NCBI GenBank assembly: GCA_025728535.1
Contig: JAOBJO010000003.1
Span: forward strand, 1-64,000
Length of the DNA: 64,000 nucleotides
Reading direction: 5' to 3'
Source of the DNA: Candidatus Lightella neohaematopini
GTDB lineage: Bacteria > Pseudomonadota > Gammaproteobacteria > Enterobacterales > Enterobacteriaceae
The notes under the pieces are model-generated. The model was not told the DNA's origin. It searched no databases and saw nothing but the letters and a program-made list of their open reading frames with translations. The position numbers were made by a program, and so were the translations under genes. Shown here piece by piece: positions 18,671-28,008 of this stretch (positions are counted from its first letter, which is position 1; every line of letters begins with the position of its first letter).

Positions 18671-19075
18671 ATGCAAATTGTTGGTGTTGGTATAGATATT
18701 ATAAAAGTAAAAAGAATAGAAATAATCTTACTTAGGAAAGGTAATCGCTTTCCTATTAAAATATTACACAAAAATGAGTTATTAAGATACTATAAGAATA
18801 ATAATCCTGTAAGATTTTTAGCTACTAGATTCGCTATTAAGGAAGCAGCTTTGAAAGCATTTGGTACTGGTATGTATAACGGATTATATTTTAATCAATT
18901 TGAAGTAATTAATAATAATTATGGTAAACCATTATTAATGTTGTTTGGACAAGCTAAAATACTTGCAAAAAATATTAATGTTAATAACATACATGTATCA
19001 TTAACAGACGAGAAAAATTATGCTTGTGCTTTAGTAATATTAGAAAGTAATAACATTAACAAAAGAATAGATTAA
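18671..19075 (+). CDS. acpS: Holo-[acyl-carrier-protein] synthase
   Basis: Transfers phosphopantetheine from CoA to acyl carrier protein. It is 134 aa (E. coli 126). GVGIDIIKVKRIE near the N-terminus and the second signature ATRFAIKEAALKAFGTG are clear. It directly follows pdxJ (3-base gap), as in E. coli. Confidence 0.96.
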   Translation: MQIVGVGIDIIKVKRIEIILLRKGNRFPIKILHKNELLRYYKNNNPVRFLATRFAIKEAALKAFGTGMYNGLYFNQFEVINNNYGKPLLMLFGQAKILAKNINVNNIHVSLTDEKNYACALVILESNNINKRID

Positions 19076-19093
19076 TTAATTATTTTGATAGAT

Positions 19094-19579
19094 ATGCAGA
19101 TAGTTAAATATAGTAACTTAAGTAATGATATAAAATGGATGTATTATTGTATACTATTAGCTGAACATGCAAGAAAACAAGGTGAGGTACCTGTTGGTGC
19201 TATTTTAATTAGTAATAATAACATAATAGGTATGGGATATAATAATGTTATTAAATCTAATGATCCTACAGCTCATGCTGAAGTTATTGCTATCCGACAA
19301 GGTGGTAGTAGAATAGGTAATTATCGTTTATTAAATTCTATTTTATATGTAACACTAAAACCATGCTTAATGTGTATTGGTACTATACTTAATGCTAGAA
19401 TTAAAAAATTAGTTTTTGGCACAGAATATACTAATATTAATATATTGAGCCAATTAGCCAATATAATTTATAATAATTACTACATTAATAGTTTTATTAA
19501 TTCTGTAAATAATGTATTTTCTAAAATTTGTTCTATTCAATTAAAATATTTTTTTTATTGTAAAAGAAATAAAAATTAA
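19094..19579 (+). CDS. tadA: tRNA-specific adenosine deaminase TadA
   Basis: Converts A34 to inosine in tRNA-Arg(ACG). The zinc site is seen as HAE followed by PCLMC, with the catalytic Glu of HAE. Counted from the ATG at 19094 it is 161 aa (E. coli 167). A TTG at 19085 could add three residues and I cannot exclude it. The usual EPC motif reads KPC here. The C-terminal third is diverged. In E. coli tadA is close to acpS, as here. Confidence 0.94.
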   Translation: MQIVKYSNLSNDIKWMYYCILLAEHARKQGEVPVGAILISNNNIIGMGYNNVIKSNDPTAHAEVIAIRQGGSRIGNYRLLNSILYVTLKPCLMCIGTILNARIKKLVFGTEYTNINILSQLANIIYNNYYINSFINSVNNVFSKICSIQLKYFFYCKRNKN

Positions 19580-19619
19580 TAATTAATTATATTAAATTAC
19601 TAATTATTAGTAGGATTGA

Positions 19620-20870
19620 ATGTTAAATAATTATTTTATTAAGTATAATGATTGTGATTTAAATAATATTCTAAAACTAGAAATATCTAGACAGGAAAAA
19701 TGTATAAATTTAATAGCATCAGAAAATTATGCTAGCAATTTAGTTATGAGATTACAAGGATCACAATTAACAAATAAATATGCTGAAGGATATCCTAATA
19801 AGCGTTATTATGGTGGTTGTAAGTATGTTGATATGATAGAAAAATTAGCTATTTATAGAGCTAAAAGATTATTTAACGCAGATTATGCTAATGTACAACC
19901 CCATTCTGGATCACAAGCTAATTTTGCTGTTTATGCAGCGTTATTAAAACCAGGAGATACTATTTTAGGTATGAAATTATCACATGGTGGTCATTTAACT
20001 CATGGATCAAAAGTTAATTTATCAGGAATAGTATATAATGCTGTTTTTTACGAATTAGATAATTTTGGAAACATTAATTACCTTCAATTAGAAGAATTAG
20101 CTAGTAAATATAAACCAAAAATTATTATTGGTGGATTTTCTTCATATTCAGGTTTAATAGATTGGAAAAAAATGAGAGTAATTGCTGATCAAGTCAATGC
20201 TTATTTATTAGCTGATATAGCTCATGTTGCTGGACTAGTTGTTACTAATTTATATCCTAATCCAATTAATTATGCTCACGTAGTAACTACCACTACTCAT
20301 AAAACACTTGCTGGACCAAGAGGTGGTATGATTTTATCAAAAATGGGTGATAATAAATTTTACAAAAAATTAGATTGTGGAGTGTTTCCTCGTACTCAGG
20401 GGGGTCCTCTAATGCACGTTATTGCCGCTAAAGCAGCTGCTTTAAAAGAAGCTATGCATATATCATTTAAACTATATCAACAACAGATATTATTAAATAC
20501 TAAAGTAATGGTAAAAATTTTTATTTTAAACAAATTTAAAATAGTATCTAATGATATTAATAATCATCTATTTATTATTGATTTAACTAATATTAAATTA
20601 TCAGGTATTGAAGCAACAAAGTTATTGGATTCTGTTAATATTATTGTTAACAAAAATGTTATTCCTAATGATAAGAATGGATCAAATATTACTTCTGGTA
20701 TAAGAATTGGTACAGCTGCTGTAACTAGAAGAGGTTTTAAGGAAGAAGATGTATGTAGTGTTGCTAATTGGATATGTGATATTTTATTAAATACTAATAA
20801 TAAAAAACTTTTTCTAAGTATAAAAGATAAAGTATCTATTTTATGTAAAAAATACCCGATATATAGATAA
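19620..20870 (+). CDS. glyA: Serine hydroxymethyltransferase
   Basis: Interconverts serine and glycine and loads one-carbon units on tetrahydrofolate. It is 416 aa (E. coli 417). The PLP lysine is K228 in [13 protein letters not shown], and [16 protein letters not shown] and [16 protein letters not shown] are typical. The ribosome site TAGGA precedes the ATG. Last gene of the long plus-strand block; convergent with suhB. It works with folP (49066) for folate metabolism. Confidence 0.98.
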   Translation: MLNNYFIKYNDCDLNNILKLEISRQEKCINLIASENYASNLVMRLQGSQLTNKYAEGYPNKRYYGGCKYVDMIEKLAIYRAKRLFNADYANVQPHSGSQANFAVYAALLKPGDTILGMKLSHGGHLTHGSKVNLSGIVYNAVFYELDNFGNINYLQLEELASKYKPKIIIGGFSSYSGLIDWKKMRVIADQVNAYLLADIAHVAGLVVTNLYPNPINYAHVVTTTTHKTLAGPRGGMILSKMGDNKFYKKLDCGVFPRTQGGPLMHVIAAKAAALKEAMHISFKLYQQQILLNTKVMVKIFILNKFKIVSNDINNHLFIIDLTNIKLSGIEATKLLDSVNIIVNKNVIPNDKNGSNITSGIRIGTAAVTRRGFKEEDVCSVANWICDILLNTNNKKLFLSIKDKVSILCKKYPIYR

Positions 20871-20887
20871 TAAATAATAATATAACT

Positions 20888-21655
20888 TTAGTTATTAATG
20901 ATTTCTAATATCAAATTAGTAATTTTAGCATTCCCTATTAATAAATTACTAGATTTACTATAATTAGTATTTCCATTATGATCAAAAATTAGATTACCAG
21001 ATTCAATCGCTAAAAGTATTCCACTAATATAATAATTAATGTTACTTATTTTATATAAAAATATACCGTCTATTCTACTAGCAGCTAAGTATGCTAAATC
21101 TAATACATTAGTTCCATGACATCTAAGATCTACCTTAGCCATTATTAATTTTTTTAAAAAAGATAATTTTTTATTTATATCGTTTATATTATCAGTTATT
21201 AAATTAGTAGTAATAATACTATTACTTAGTATCTTATTACTATTAGTTCTTAATCTTCTATTATTTAATTGAGCTCCTTGTCCTCTTATTGCAGTAAATA
21301 ATTCATTATTTATTAATTCATATATTATTGCAATTTCAGTACGATTATTTATTTGAATAGCCATTGAAATAGTACAGTAAGGAAGTTTTTTAATTATATT
21401 AATATTACTTTCAAAATTAATAATCCAGTTAACATTATTATTATAAACATAATAATTTTTAGTAGTGTAAGAATGCTGGGGGTAATACTTTTTAATTAAA
21501 TTAATTATATATTGTTCTGCGTATTTGTTTAAATTATTTAATATAATTTCATTACTTTTATAATTATGTTTAATATTAATATGTTCATACTTTTTAAGTA
21601 GTACAAAACCAACTTGTCTAATAATTCTAGTAGCTATATTTAATATAGAATTCAT
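20888..21655 (-). CDS. suhB: SuhB-like inositol monophosphatase family protein, catalytic motifs lost
   Basis: It is 255 aa (E. coli SuhB 267) and collinear with it: KYYPQHS, KLPYCTISMAIQINNRTEIA, the block NELFTAIRGQGAQLN, LDLAYLAASRIDG and LLIGNAKI. Yet every metal or phosphate motif is gone. Asp44 aligns with N43. The Glu pair of TEES is KN (66-67). DPLDGT is replaced by NFESN (80-84). The Trp-Asp of RPWDF is NYY (207-209). It cannot be a working phosphatase of the known mechanism. In E. coli SuhB also belongs to the rRNA antitermination complex with NusA, a role reported not to need catalysis. I infer that this role is what is kept. Location near glyA and ndk matches E. coli. Confidence 0.88.
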   Translation of the reverse strand: MNSILNIATRIIRQVGFVLLKKYEHINIKHNYKSNEIILNNLNKYAEQYIINLIKKYYPQHSYTTKNYYVYNNNVNWIINFESNINIIKKLPYCTISMAIQINNRTEIAIIYELINNELFTAIRGQGAQLNNRRLRTNSNKILSNSIITTNLITDNINDINKKLSFLKKLIMAKVDLRCHGTNVLDLAYLAASRIDGIFLYKISNINYYISGILLAIESGNLIFDHNGNTNYSKSSNLLIGNAKITNLILEIINN

Positions 21656-22547
21656 TAATATTATTTACTGTATTTAACACTGAATTTATACTTAGTAATA
21701 AAAAAACAACAATTTATTTTAATTAAATTATTTAAAACGACTATTATTATTAATAATATTAAATTAATTAGTCTAAAAGTTTAACTATAATTTTTTAATA
21801 TTATTTAATTGTATCAAGAAATAAAACAAATACTGAACTTTTTTAATAATACTAATATCTTATAGACAACATACAACTTAATTAAATTAATAGTATATCA
21901 TTAATAATAATTAATGTATATAATTAGATTAATTTATAATAATTATTATTAGTCTTAGTAAAAAATATATTAATTTATAACTAAAATTTATTATTTTTCT
22001 TAATAATTTTTACTTTTAAAATAAAATATTGTTCGATTCTTAAATAAAGTATAATACATAATTATTTGTCGTAACTAAATAGAATTATAGTGCTATTAAT
22101 TTACTTTTTAATAAATTAAAATAATATGTTAAAATATTAAAATTAAAATATTTTTATACATAAATATTATAAATAATTATAGTTTAATATTAACTGAATA
22201 TTTTAGTTTTATAAGTTATTTACCAATAACGTGTGATTGATGTGTAATTTATATAAATAAATTATATGTTATAATTCTAGTGGATTAATTAATAATTTAT
22301 GGTTATTAATTTTTTTTATTTTATTAAATAATGTTATTAACATAATTAAAATATTTTAAGATAAATAAATCTTAAATTATTATATAATTAAATTCTTAGT
22401 TCTATTTAAAATTTATGCTAATGTAGAGTTTACTTATTAAGTTAAAATTAATTATTAAATATATTGATATACAAGTAAATTTATTCTATCTAAGCTATAT
22501 TTTATATTAATTTACATTTGTTGTTTGAATAATTAATGGTAATATTT
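21656..22547. other. Intergenic region, suhB to ndk
   Basis: About 890 bases with no recognisable gene, tRNA or repeat. In E. coli this interval holds the isc/hsc iron-sulfur cluster genes among others. No protein remnant could be read here by eye. Confidence 0.5.
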
Positions 22548-22976
22548 ATGATATTAGAACGTACTTTATCAATTATTAAACCTAATGCAATTAATAAACA
22601 TGTTATTGGTAATATTATTAAACGTTTTGAAGATAATAGTTTATTTGTAGTTGGATTAAAAATGATAAAATTAAATTATCATCAAGTATCGTTTATATAT
22701 AGTGAGCATAAAAATAAATTATTTTTTAATGAATTACTAGAGTTTATGACTTCTAGTGCAATAGTATTATTAGTTTTAGAGGGTCATAATGCTATTAATC
22801 GTAATAGATTAATTATCGGACATACTAATCCTGCATATGCAAATATTGGTACGATTAGAAAAGATTATGCTGATAGTATTACTAAAAATGCAATACATGG
22901 ATCTGCTTCACAAGAGGCAGCTAATAGAGAGATATATTATTTTTTTAAAAAGAATGAAATATATAGTACATTATAA
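22548..22976 (+). CDS. ndk: Nucleoside diphosphate kinase
   Basis: Transfers the gamma phosphate between nucleoside triphosphates and diphosphates. The start at ATG 22548 gives MILERTLSIIKPNA and 142 aa (E. coli 143), and places the phosphorylated His at 117 (AIHGSAS), the E. coli number. An upstream ATG at 22536 would add four residues. ispG follows with rlmN, bamW-like and rodZ genes of E. coli missing between. Confidence 0.97.
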   Translation: MILERTLSIIKPNAINKHVIGNIIKRFEDNSLFVVGLKMIKLNYHQVSFIYSEHKNKLFFNELLEFMTSSAIVLLVLEGHNAINRNRLIIGHTNPAYANIGTIRKDYADSITKNAIHGSASQEAANREIYYFFKKNEIYSTL

Positions 22977-23059
22977 TAATGTAAATACTTTTAAACTTTT
23001 GTTTTTTTAAATAAAAGATAGTTAAATAGTAATGTATAAAATAATTAATTTAAGTAGTA

Positions 23060-24151
23060 ATGAATAAATTTTTTAATAAAAGAAGGAAATCTAACTGTAT
23101 TTACGTAGGTAATATTCCAATTGGTGGTGATTATCCTATTTCAGTACAATCTATGACTAATACTAATACCATTGATGTTGAACAAACAGTTAATCAAATC
23201 AATACATTAAGTCTTAATGGAGCTGATATTATACGTATATCTATTCCAAATATGGATGCTGCTGAATCTTTTAAAAAAATTAGATCTAATACTAAGAATA
23301 TACCGTTGGTAGCAGATGTACATTTTGATTACCGAATTGCTTTAAAAGTAGCAGAATATGGTGTTGATTGTATACGTATTAATCCAGGTAATATTGGTAA
23401 TATTAGACGAATTAAAATGTTAGTAGATTGTGCTAAATATTATAATATTCCTATTAGGATTGGGGTTAATTCTGGTTCTTTAGAAAAAGAATTAAGAGAT
23501 AAATATAATAAAATTGTTTCAGCAAAAGTATTATTCGAATCGGTTATGCGTCAAGTTAGTATTTTTGATAAATTAAATTTTAACTATTTTAAAGTTAGTG
23601 TTAAATCATCTGATGTATTAACTACTATTCAAGCTTATAAATTAATTGCAAAATCAATTGATCAACCATTACATATTGGAGTAACCGAAGCAGGAACTAC
23701 TCGTATTGGTATTACTAAGTCAGCAATTGGAATTGGATCATTATTAATGATGGGTATAGGTGATACTATAAGAGTATCACTTACTGCTAATCCTGTAGAA
23801 GAAGTAAAAGTAGCATTTGATATTTTAAGATCATTACATTTACGTTATCGAGGTATAAATTTTATTACTTGTCCAACGTGTGCTAGACAGGAATTTGATG
23901 TTATTAATACTACTAATAATTTAGAAAAAAAATTACAGGATGTTATTAAACCAATTAATATTTCTATTATTGGTTGTGTAGTTAATGGATTAGGAGAAGC
24001 TTTAAGATCAGATATTGGAGTAGTAGGAGGAAAAGAAAATAGTAGTCTGTATATTAATGGAATAAGACAAGCTAACAAAATAAAAAATAATAATATTGTT
24101 AATTATTTAGAATTTATAGTTCGTAATAAAACTAATACCTATACAAAGTAA
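23060..24151 (+). CDS. ispG: 4-hydroxy-3-methylbut-2-en-1-yl diphosphate synthase IspG (GcpE)
   Basis: [4Fe-4S] enzyme of the methylerythritol phosphate pathway making HMBPP. It is 363 aa (E. coli 372). The cluster ligands are C271 and C274 (TCPTCAR), C306 (GCVVNG) and E313, one residue off the E. coli positions. [13 protein letters not shown] and RINPGNIG are conserved. It needs Fe-S assembly from elsewhere; the isc genes are not in this window. Followed 6 bases later by hisS. Confidence 0.97.
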   Translation: MNKFFNKRRKSNCIYVGNIPIGGDYPISVQSMTNTNTIDVEQTVNQINTLSLNGADIIRISIPNMDAAESFKKIRSNTKNIPLVADVHFDYRIALKVAEYGVDCIRINPGNIGNIRRIKMLVDCAKYYNIPIRIGVNSGSLEKELRDKYNKIVSAKVLFESVMRQVSIFDKLNFNYFKVSVKSSDVLTTIQAYKLIAKSIDQPLHIGVTEAGTTRIGITKSAIGIGSLLMMGIGDTIRVSLTANPVEEVKVAFDILRSLHLRYRGINFITCPTCARQEFDVINTTNNLEKKLQDVIKPINISIIGCVVNGLGEALRSDIGVVGGKENSSLYINGIRQANKIKNNNIVNYLEFIVRNKTNTYTK

Positions 24152-24157
24152 TTTTAT

Positions 24158-25426
24158 ATGAAAATTATTAATTCAGTTAAAGGTATGCATGATCTTTTAC
24201 CCAAAGATAGTATTATTTGGCAACAAGTTGAGTATGTAATAAAAGATACTTTATTAAAATATGGGTATAAAGAGATTCGTTTTCCTATAGTTGAAAAAAC
24301 TAAATTATTTAATCAAACTATTGGCCATAGTAACTTAATTGTAAACAAAGAAATGTATAGTTTTTATGATCGTAATGGTTGTAGTTTATCATTGAGACCA
24401 GAAGGTACTACTAGTTGCGTACGAGCAATTATTGAGAATGGTTTACTATATAATAAACAAAGATTATGGTACTATGGTCCTATGTTCCGTTATGAAAGAC
24501 CACAGATGGGTAGACTTAGACAATTTCATCAAGTTGGTATAGAAGTATTTGGTTATACAGATATTTATATTGATATTGAATTAATTTTATTAACATTTAG
24601 AATATGGAAATTATTGGGATTAAGTAAGTATTTATCATTAGAAATTAATTCTCTTGGTTGTTTAAATACACGTAAGCTTTATTGTAAAGAATTAATTACG
24701 TTTTTTAAAAAAAATAAATTATTAAATAATATTAACAATAATATTATTAATAATCCTATGAGATTATTAGAAAAATATAAAACTCTATCAATATTGAAGA
24801 AAGCTCCACTAATCACAAGTTATTTAGACAGTAGTTCTTACGATAGATTTTTAATTTTACAACAATCATTAAATAATATGAATATACCTTATAATATTAA
24901 TCCTTATTTAGTTAGGGGATTAGATTATTATAATGATACAGTATTTGAATGGACTACTAATATTTTAGGATCACAGAATGCTATTTGTGGTGGTGGCAGG
25001 TATGATTTATTAGTTAATAATTTTAATTGTAATCATTCTATTCCTGCTATTGGTTGTGCAATTGGTGTAGAACGATTAATTATTTTAATTAATAAATATA
25101 ATTTGCTGTTAAAAAATAAATTTTTAATTGATGTATTTTTAGTAAATGTAGATAATAATTTAAAGAACTCAATAATTAATTTATCTGAGTATTTACGAGA
25201 TTCAATACCATCATTGAAATTAGTTGTTGACTTTTATTGTAACAAAATAAGTAAATATCGTAAACAAGCTTATCAATTAAAAGCAAAAGTATTAGTAATT
25301 ATGGGAGATAATACATTATTATCTAATCAATTAATATTAGAAAATTTAATTATTAACGAAAAAGAAATAATTGAAAAGTCTTATATTTTATCTAAATTAC
25401 TATCAATATTATCTAATAATAATTAA
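24158..25426 (+). CDS. hisS: Histidyl-tRNA synthetase
   Basis: Class II aminoacyl-tRNA synthetase charging tRNA-His. It is 422 aa (E. coli 424). KGMHDLLP, the motif 2 segment YGPMFRYERPQMGRLRQFHQ (residues about 107-126), LVRGLDYYNDTVFEW and GGGRYDLL are in order, with motif 3 GCAIGVERL and a C-terminal anticodon domain. Sits between ispG and bamB as in E. coli, without yfgM. Confidence 0.98.
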   Translation: MKIINSVKGMHDLLPKDSIIWQQVEYVIKDTLLKYGYKEIRFPIVEKTKLFNQTIGHSNLIVNKEMYSFYDRNGCSLSLRPEGTTSCVRAIIENGLLYNKQRLWYYGPMFRYERPQMGRLRQFHQVGIEVFGYTDIYIDIELILLTFRIWKLLGLSKYLSLEINSLGCLNTRKLYCKELITFFKKNKLLNNINNNIINNPMRLLEKYKTLSILKKAPLITSYLDSSSYDRFLILQQSLNNMNIPYNINPYLVRGLDYYNDTVFEWTTNILGSQNAICGGGRYDLLVNNFNCNHSIPAIGCAIGVERLIILINKYNLLLKNKFLIDVFLVNVDNNLKNSIINLSEYLRDSIPSLKLVVDFYCNKISKYRKQAYQLKAKVLVIMGDNTLLSNQLILENLIINEKEIIEKSYILSKLLSILSNNN

Positions 25427-25493
25427 TTATTTTATAATACCATAGTAACTTAGATATGTTAACTTTTGAGATATTTTCTATACTATTAAAGTA

Positions 25494-26654
25494 ATGATTA
25501 AACATAATGTAAATGTGTTTATTTTAACAAAATATTTTATACTGTTGGTTAGTATTTTAGTATTTGATAATTGTACAATTAGTAATAAATCTAATAAAGA
25601 ATATTTAACTAATAGTTGTAATTATTTTATTAAGTGGAAGATAATTTTTTCTCATAATAAAAAAAATTTAAGTGTTATTAGTAATAGTAAATACGTAATT
25701 ATAACTAATAATAAAATTATTCAAGTAATAGATATTAATAATGGTAAAAAAATTTGGAGTAGAAATTTTCTTTATTATACGCATTATAAATCGTTTAATA
25801 ATTTAAGGTTAATTAGAATATATCTAGTTAATAATAGTATTTATTTATTTACTAGTAGGGCAGAAATTTATGCAGTTAATGTACATAATGGTAATTTAAT
25901 ATGGTATACAAAAACTGTTGCTCCTATTACATCTAAATTAATATTGGCTAATCATTTATTAATAATATATAGTGATAATATATTACAAGCTATCAATGAG
26001 AATAATGGTATTACTAAATGGATGACTAGTTTTTATAGTAATATAATATCATCATATAATGCCATTACCCCAGTGTCATTTTTTGGAATAATTGTTATTT
26101 TTGGTAGTGATGGTGTTATTAGTGCTGTATCTTTAGATCAAGGTAATATAATTTGGCAATGTTATATAACAGCTATTAAAAATAAGATAGTAGATATAAT
26201 TTGTAATCAGATTGAACCAATTATTATAGGTAGTACAATCTATAGTATTGATATTAATAATAACTTAATAGCACTAAATTTATATTCTGGTAAAATATTA
26301 TGGACTACTAAAATTTATGTAATAAGTAATTTGTTATATTATAACGATTATATTTATTGTATTGATGATAAACATAATTTAACATCAATAAATGTATTTA
26401 CCGGTAAAGTTATTCTACTAAAAAATAAAATATATTTATATAATACCACTGTTTTTTTAATTTATAAATATTTTTTAATAATTGGTAATTGTGATGGTTA
26501 TATTTATATTTTTAATATACTAAAATGTAGTGTGGTTTGTTGTATGCAAATAAATAATTTTATTATTAATAAAATATTTTTACTTAAAAAAGATAATTTT
26601 CTTGTACTATTAGATAGTCAAATAATAAATATTATTGTTAACACTAAGTATTAA
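25494..26654 (+). CDS. bamB: Outer-membrane assembly lipoprotein BamB
   Basis: Beta-propeller lipoprotein of the BAM complex that helps insert outer-membrane proteins. It is 386 aa (E. coli 392). A hydrophobic signal ends in VFDNC, with lipidated Cys27. Repeated propeller blades show NGKKIWSRN, NGNLIWYT, NNGITKW, QGNIIWQ and SGKILWTT. Divergent and Asn-rich. Position between hisS and der supports the call. Confidence 0.92.
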   Translation: MIKHNVNVFILTKYFILLVSILVFDNCTISNKSNKEYLTNSCNYFIKWKIIFSHNKKNLSVISNSKYVIITNNKIIQVIDINNGKKIWSRNFLYYTHYKSFNNLRLIRIYLVNNSIYLFTSRAEIYAVNVHNGNLIWYTKTVAPITSKLILANHLLIIYSDNILQAINENNGITKWMTSFYSNIISSYNAITPVSFFGIIVIFGSDGVISAVSLDQGNIIWQCYITAIKNKIVDIICNQIEPIIIGSTIYSIDINNNLIALNLYSGKILWTTKIYVISNLLYYNDYIYCIDDKHNLTSINVFTGKVILLKNKIYLYNTTVFLIYKYFLIIGNCDGYIYIFNILKCSVVCCMQINNFIINKIFLLKKDNFLVLLDSQIINIIVNTKY

Positions 26655-26669
26655 GATAATTTAAATTAT

Positions 26670-27992
26670 ATGATAACTTTGATAGGGCGTAACAATGTTG
26701 GTAAATCTACATTATTTAATATTCTAGTAAATAAAAAGTTATCGTTAGTTAATAATTATGCTGGTTTTACTAGCGATTATATTTATGATTATATTAAAAT
26801 TAATAATATTACTACTATGGTAGTTGATACTGGTGGTATATATAATACTAATCATACTAATAGTTTAGAATATAAAATTACACAACAATCAATATCATTA
26901 TTAAAATGTACTACAATAATTTTATTTGTTGTTGATGGAACAGTAGAAATAACTAATGATGATATTTACATTGCTAAAATAATTAAATCTCTTAAAAAAG
27001 AAGTAATAATAGTAGTTAATAAAATTGATATCAGTAGTAATATTTTAGTAAACAAATTTTATTCTTTGGGGGTAAGTAGTATATTATGTAAAATATCTGC
27101 TATTAATAAAAACATAGAATCATTATTATCAATATTAGTACTAATAGTTAACAGATATAAAAATAAATTAACATTATGCCTAGAAAATAATAATAGTATT
27201 AATAAAATTAAAATATTTATTTTTGGACAACCTAATGTTGGTAAATCTACGTTAGCAAATAAATTATTAAATAAATATCGTATTTTGGTATCTAATATAC
27301 CAGGAACAACAAGAAACAATATCACTAGTAGTACTGTTTATAATAATCAAAATTATGAAATTACCGATAGTATAGGAATAAATAAAAATAATTTTTCAAA
27401 AGATAAAAAATATTTAAATATACATAATATAACTAATACTGTATTGAGTAAAATTAAGTATACAAATATAGTATTACATGTTATATGTTTAATAGATAAA
27501 AGGATTAGTCATTACGATTTATCGTTGATTCGATTAATAGTAAAAAAAAATACACCAATAATAATTGTTATTAACAAGTGTGATATTTACGGTAATCTAA
27601 ATGAAATTAAATTTAATGTTATTAATCAGTTAAGTTGTCTTAAATTCATTAAAATTATATTTGTTTCTGCTTTATATGATCAGAAATTTAATAGTTTATT
27701 TAAACTAATTAATAGGATTAATAAATTAAATAATTTAAAATTTAAGACTAAATATATTAATAGTATATTAAATAATGCAGTTAAAAAATATCCTCCAACT
27801 TATAAAAATAGATTAATAAAATTAAAATATGCTTATATTAGTAATTATAATCCTATAGTTATTAATATACATGGAACTAATGTATTATATTTAAATAAAT
27901 CATATAAAAAATACCTAAAAAACTTTTTTCAACGTACTTTAAATATTCTAGGAATTTCAATTTATATTAAAATTATTAATAAAAATAGATAA
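26670..27992 (+). CDS. der: GTPase Der (EngA), double GTPase
   Basis: Two-domain GTPase needed for 50S assembly. It is 440 aa (E. coli 490). Domain 1: GRNNVGKS (6-13), VDTGG (52-56), NKID. Domain 2: GQPNVGKS (186-193), NKCD. The second G3 motif, normally DTAG, reads DSIG (233-236). A KH-like C-terminal domain follows and is short at its end. Both P-loops are intact, so it is probably active. Confidence 0.96.
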   Translation: MITLIGRNNVGKSTLFNILVNKKLSLVNNYAGFTSDYIYDYIKINNITTMVVDTGGIYNTNHTNSLEYKITQQSISLLKCTTIILFVVDGTVEITNDDIYIAKIIKSLKKEVIIVVNKIDISSNILVNKFYSLGVSSILCKISAINKNIESLLSILVLIVNRYKNKLTLCLENNNSINKIKIFIFGQPNVGKSTLANKLLNKYRILVSNIPGTTRNNITSSTVYNNQNYEITDSIGINKNNFSKDKKYLNIHNITNTVLSKIKYTNIVLHVICLIDKRISHYDLSLIRLIVKKNTPIIIVINKCDIYGNLNEIKFNVINQLSCLKFIKIIFVSALYDQKFNSLFKLINRINKLNNLKFKTKYINSILNNAVKKYPPTYKNRLIKLKYAYISNYNPIVINIHGTNVLYLNKSYKKYLKNFFQRTLNILGISIYIKIINKNR

Positions 27993-28008
27993 ATAAAAAA
28001 ATATTATT

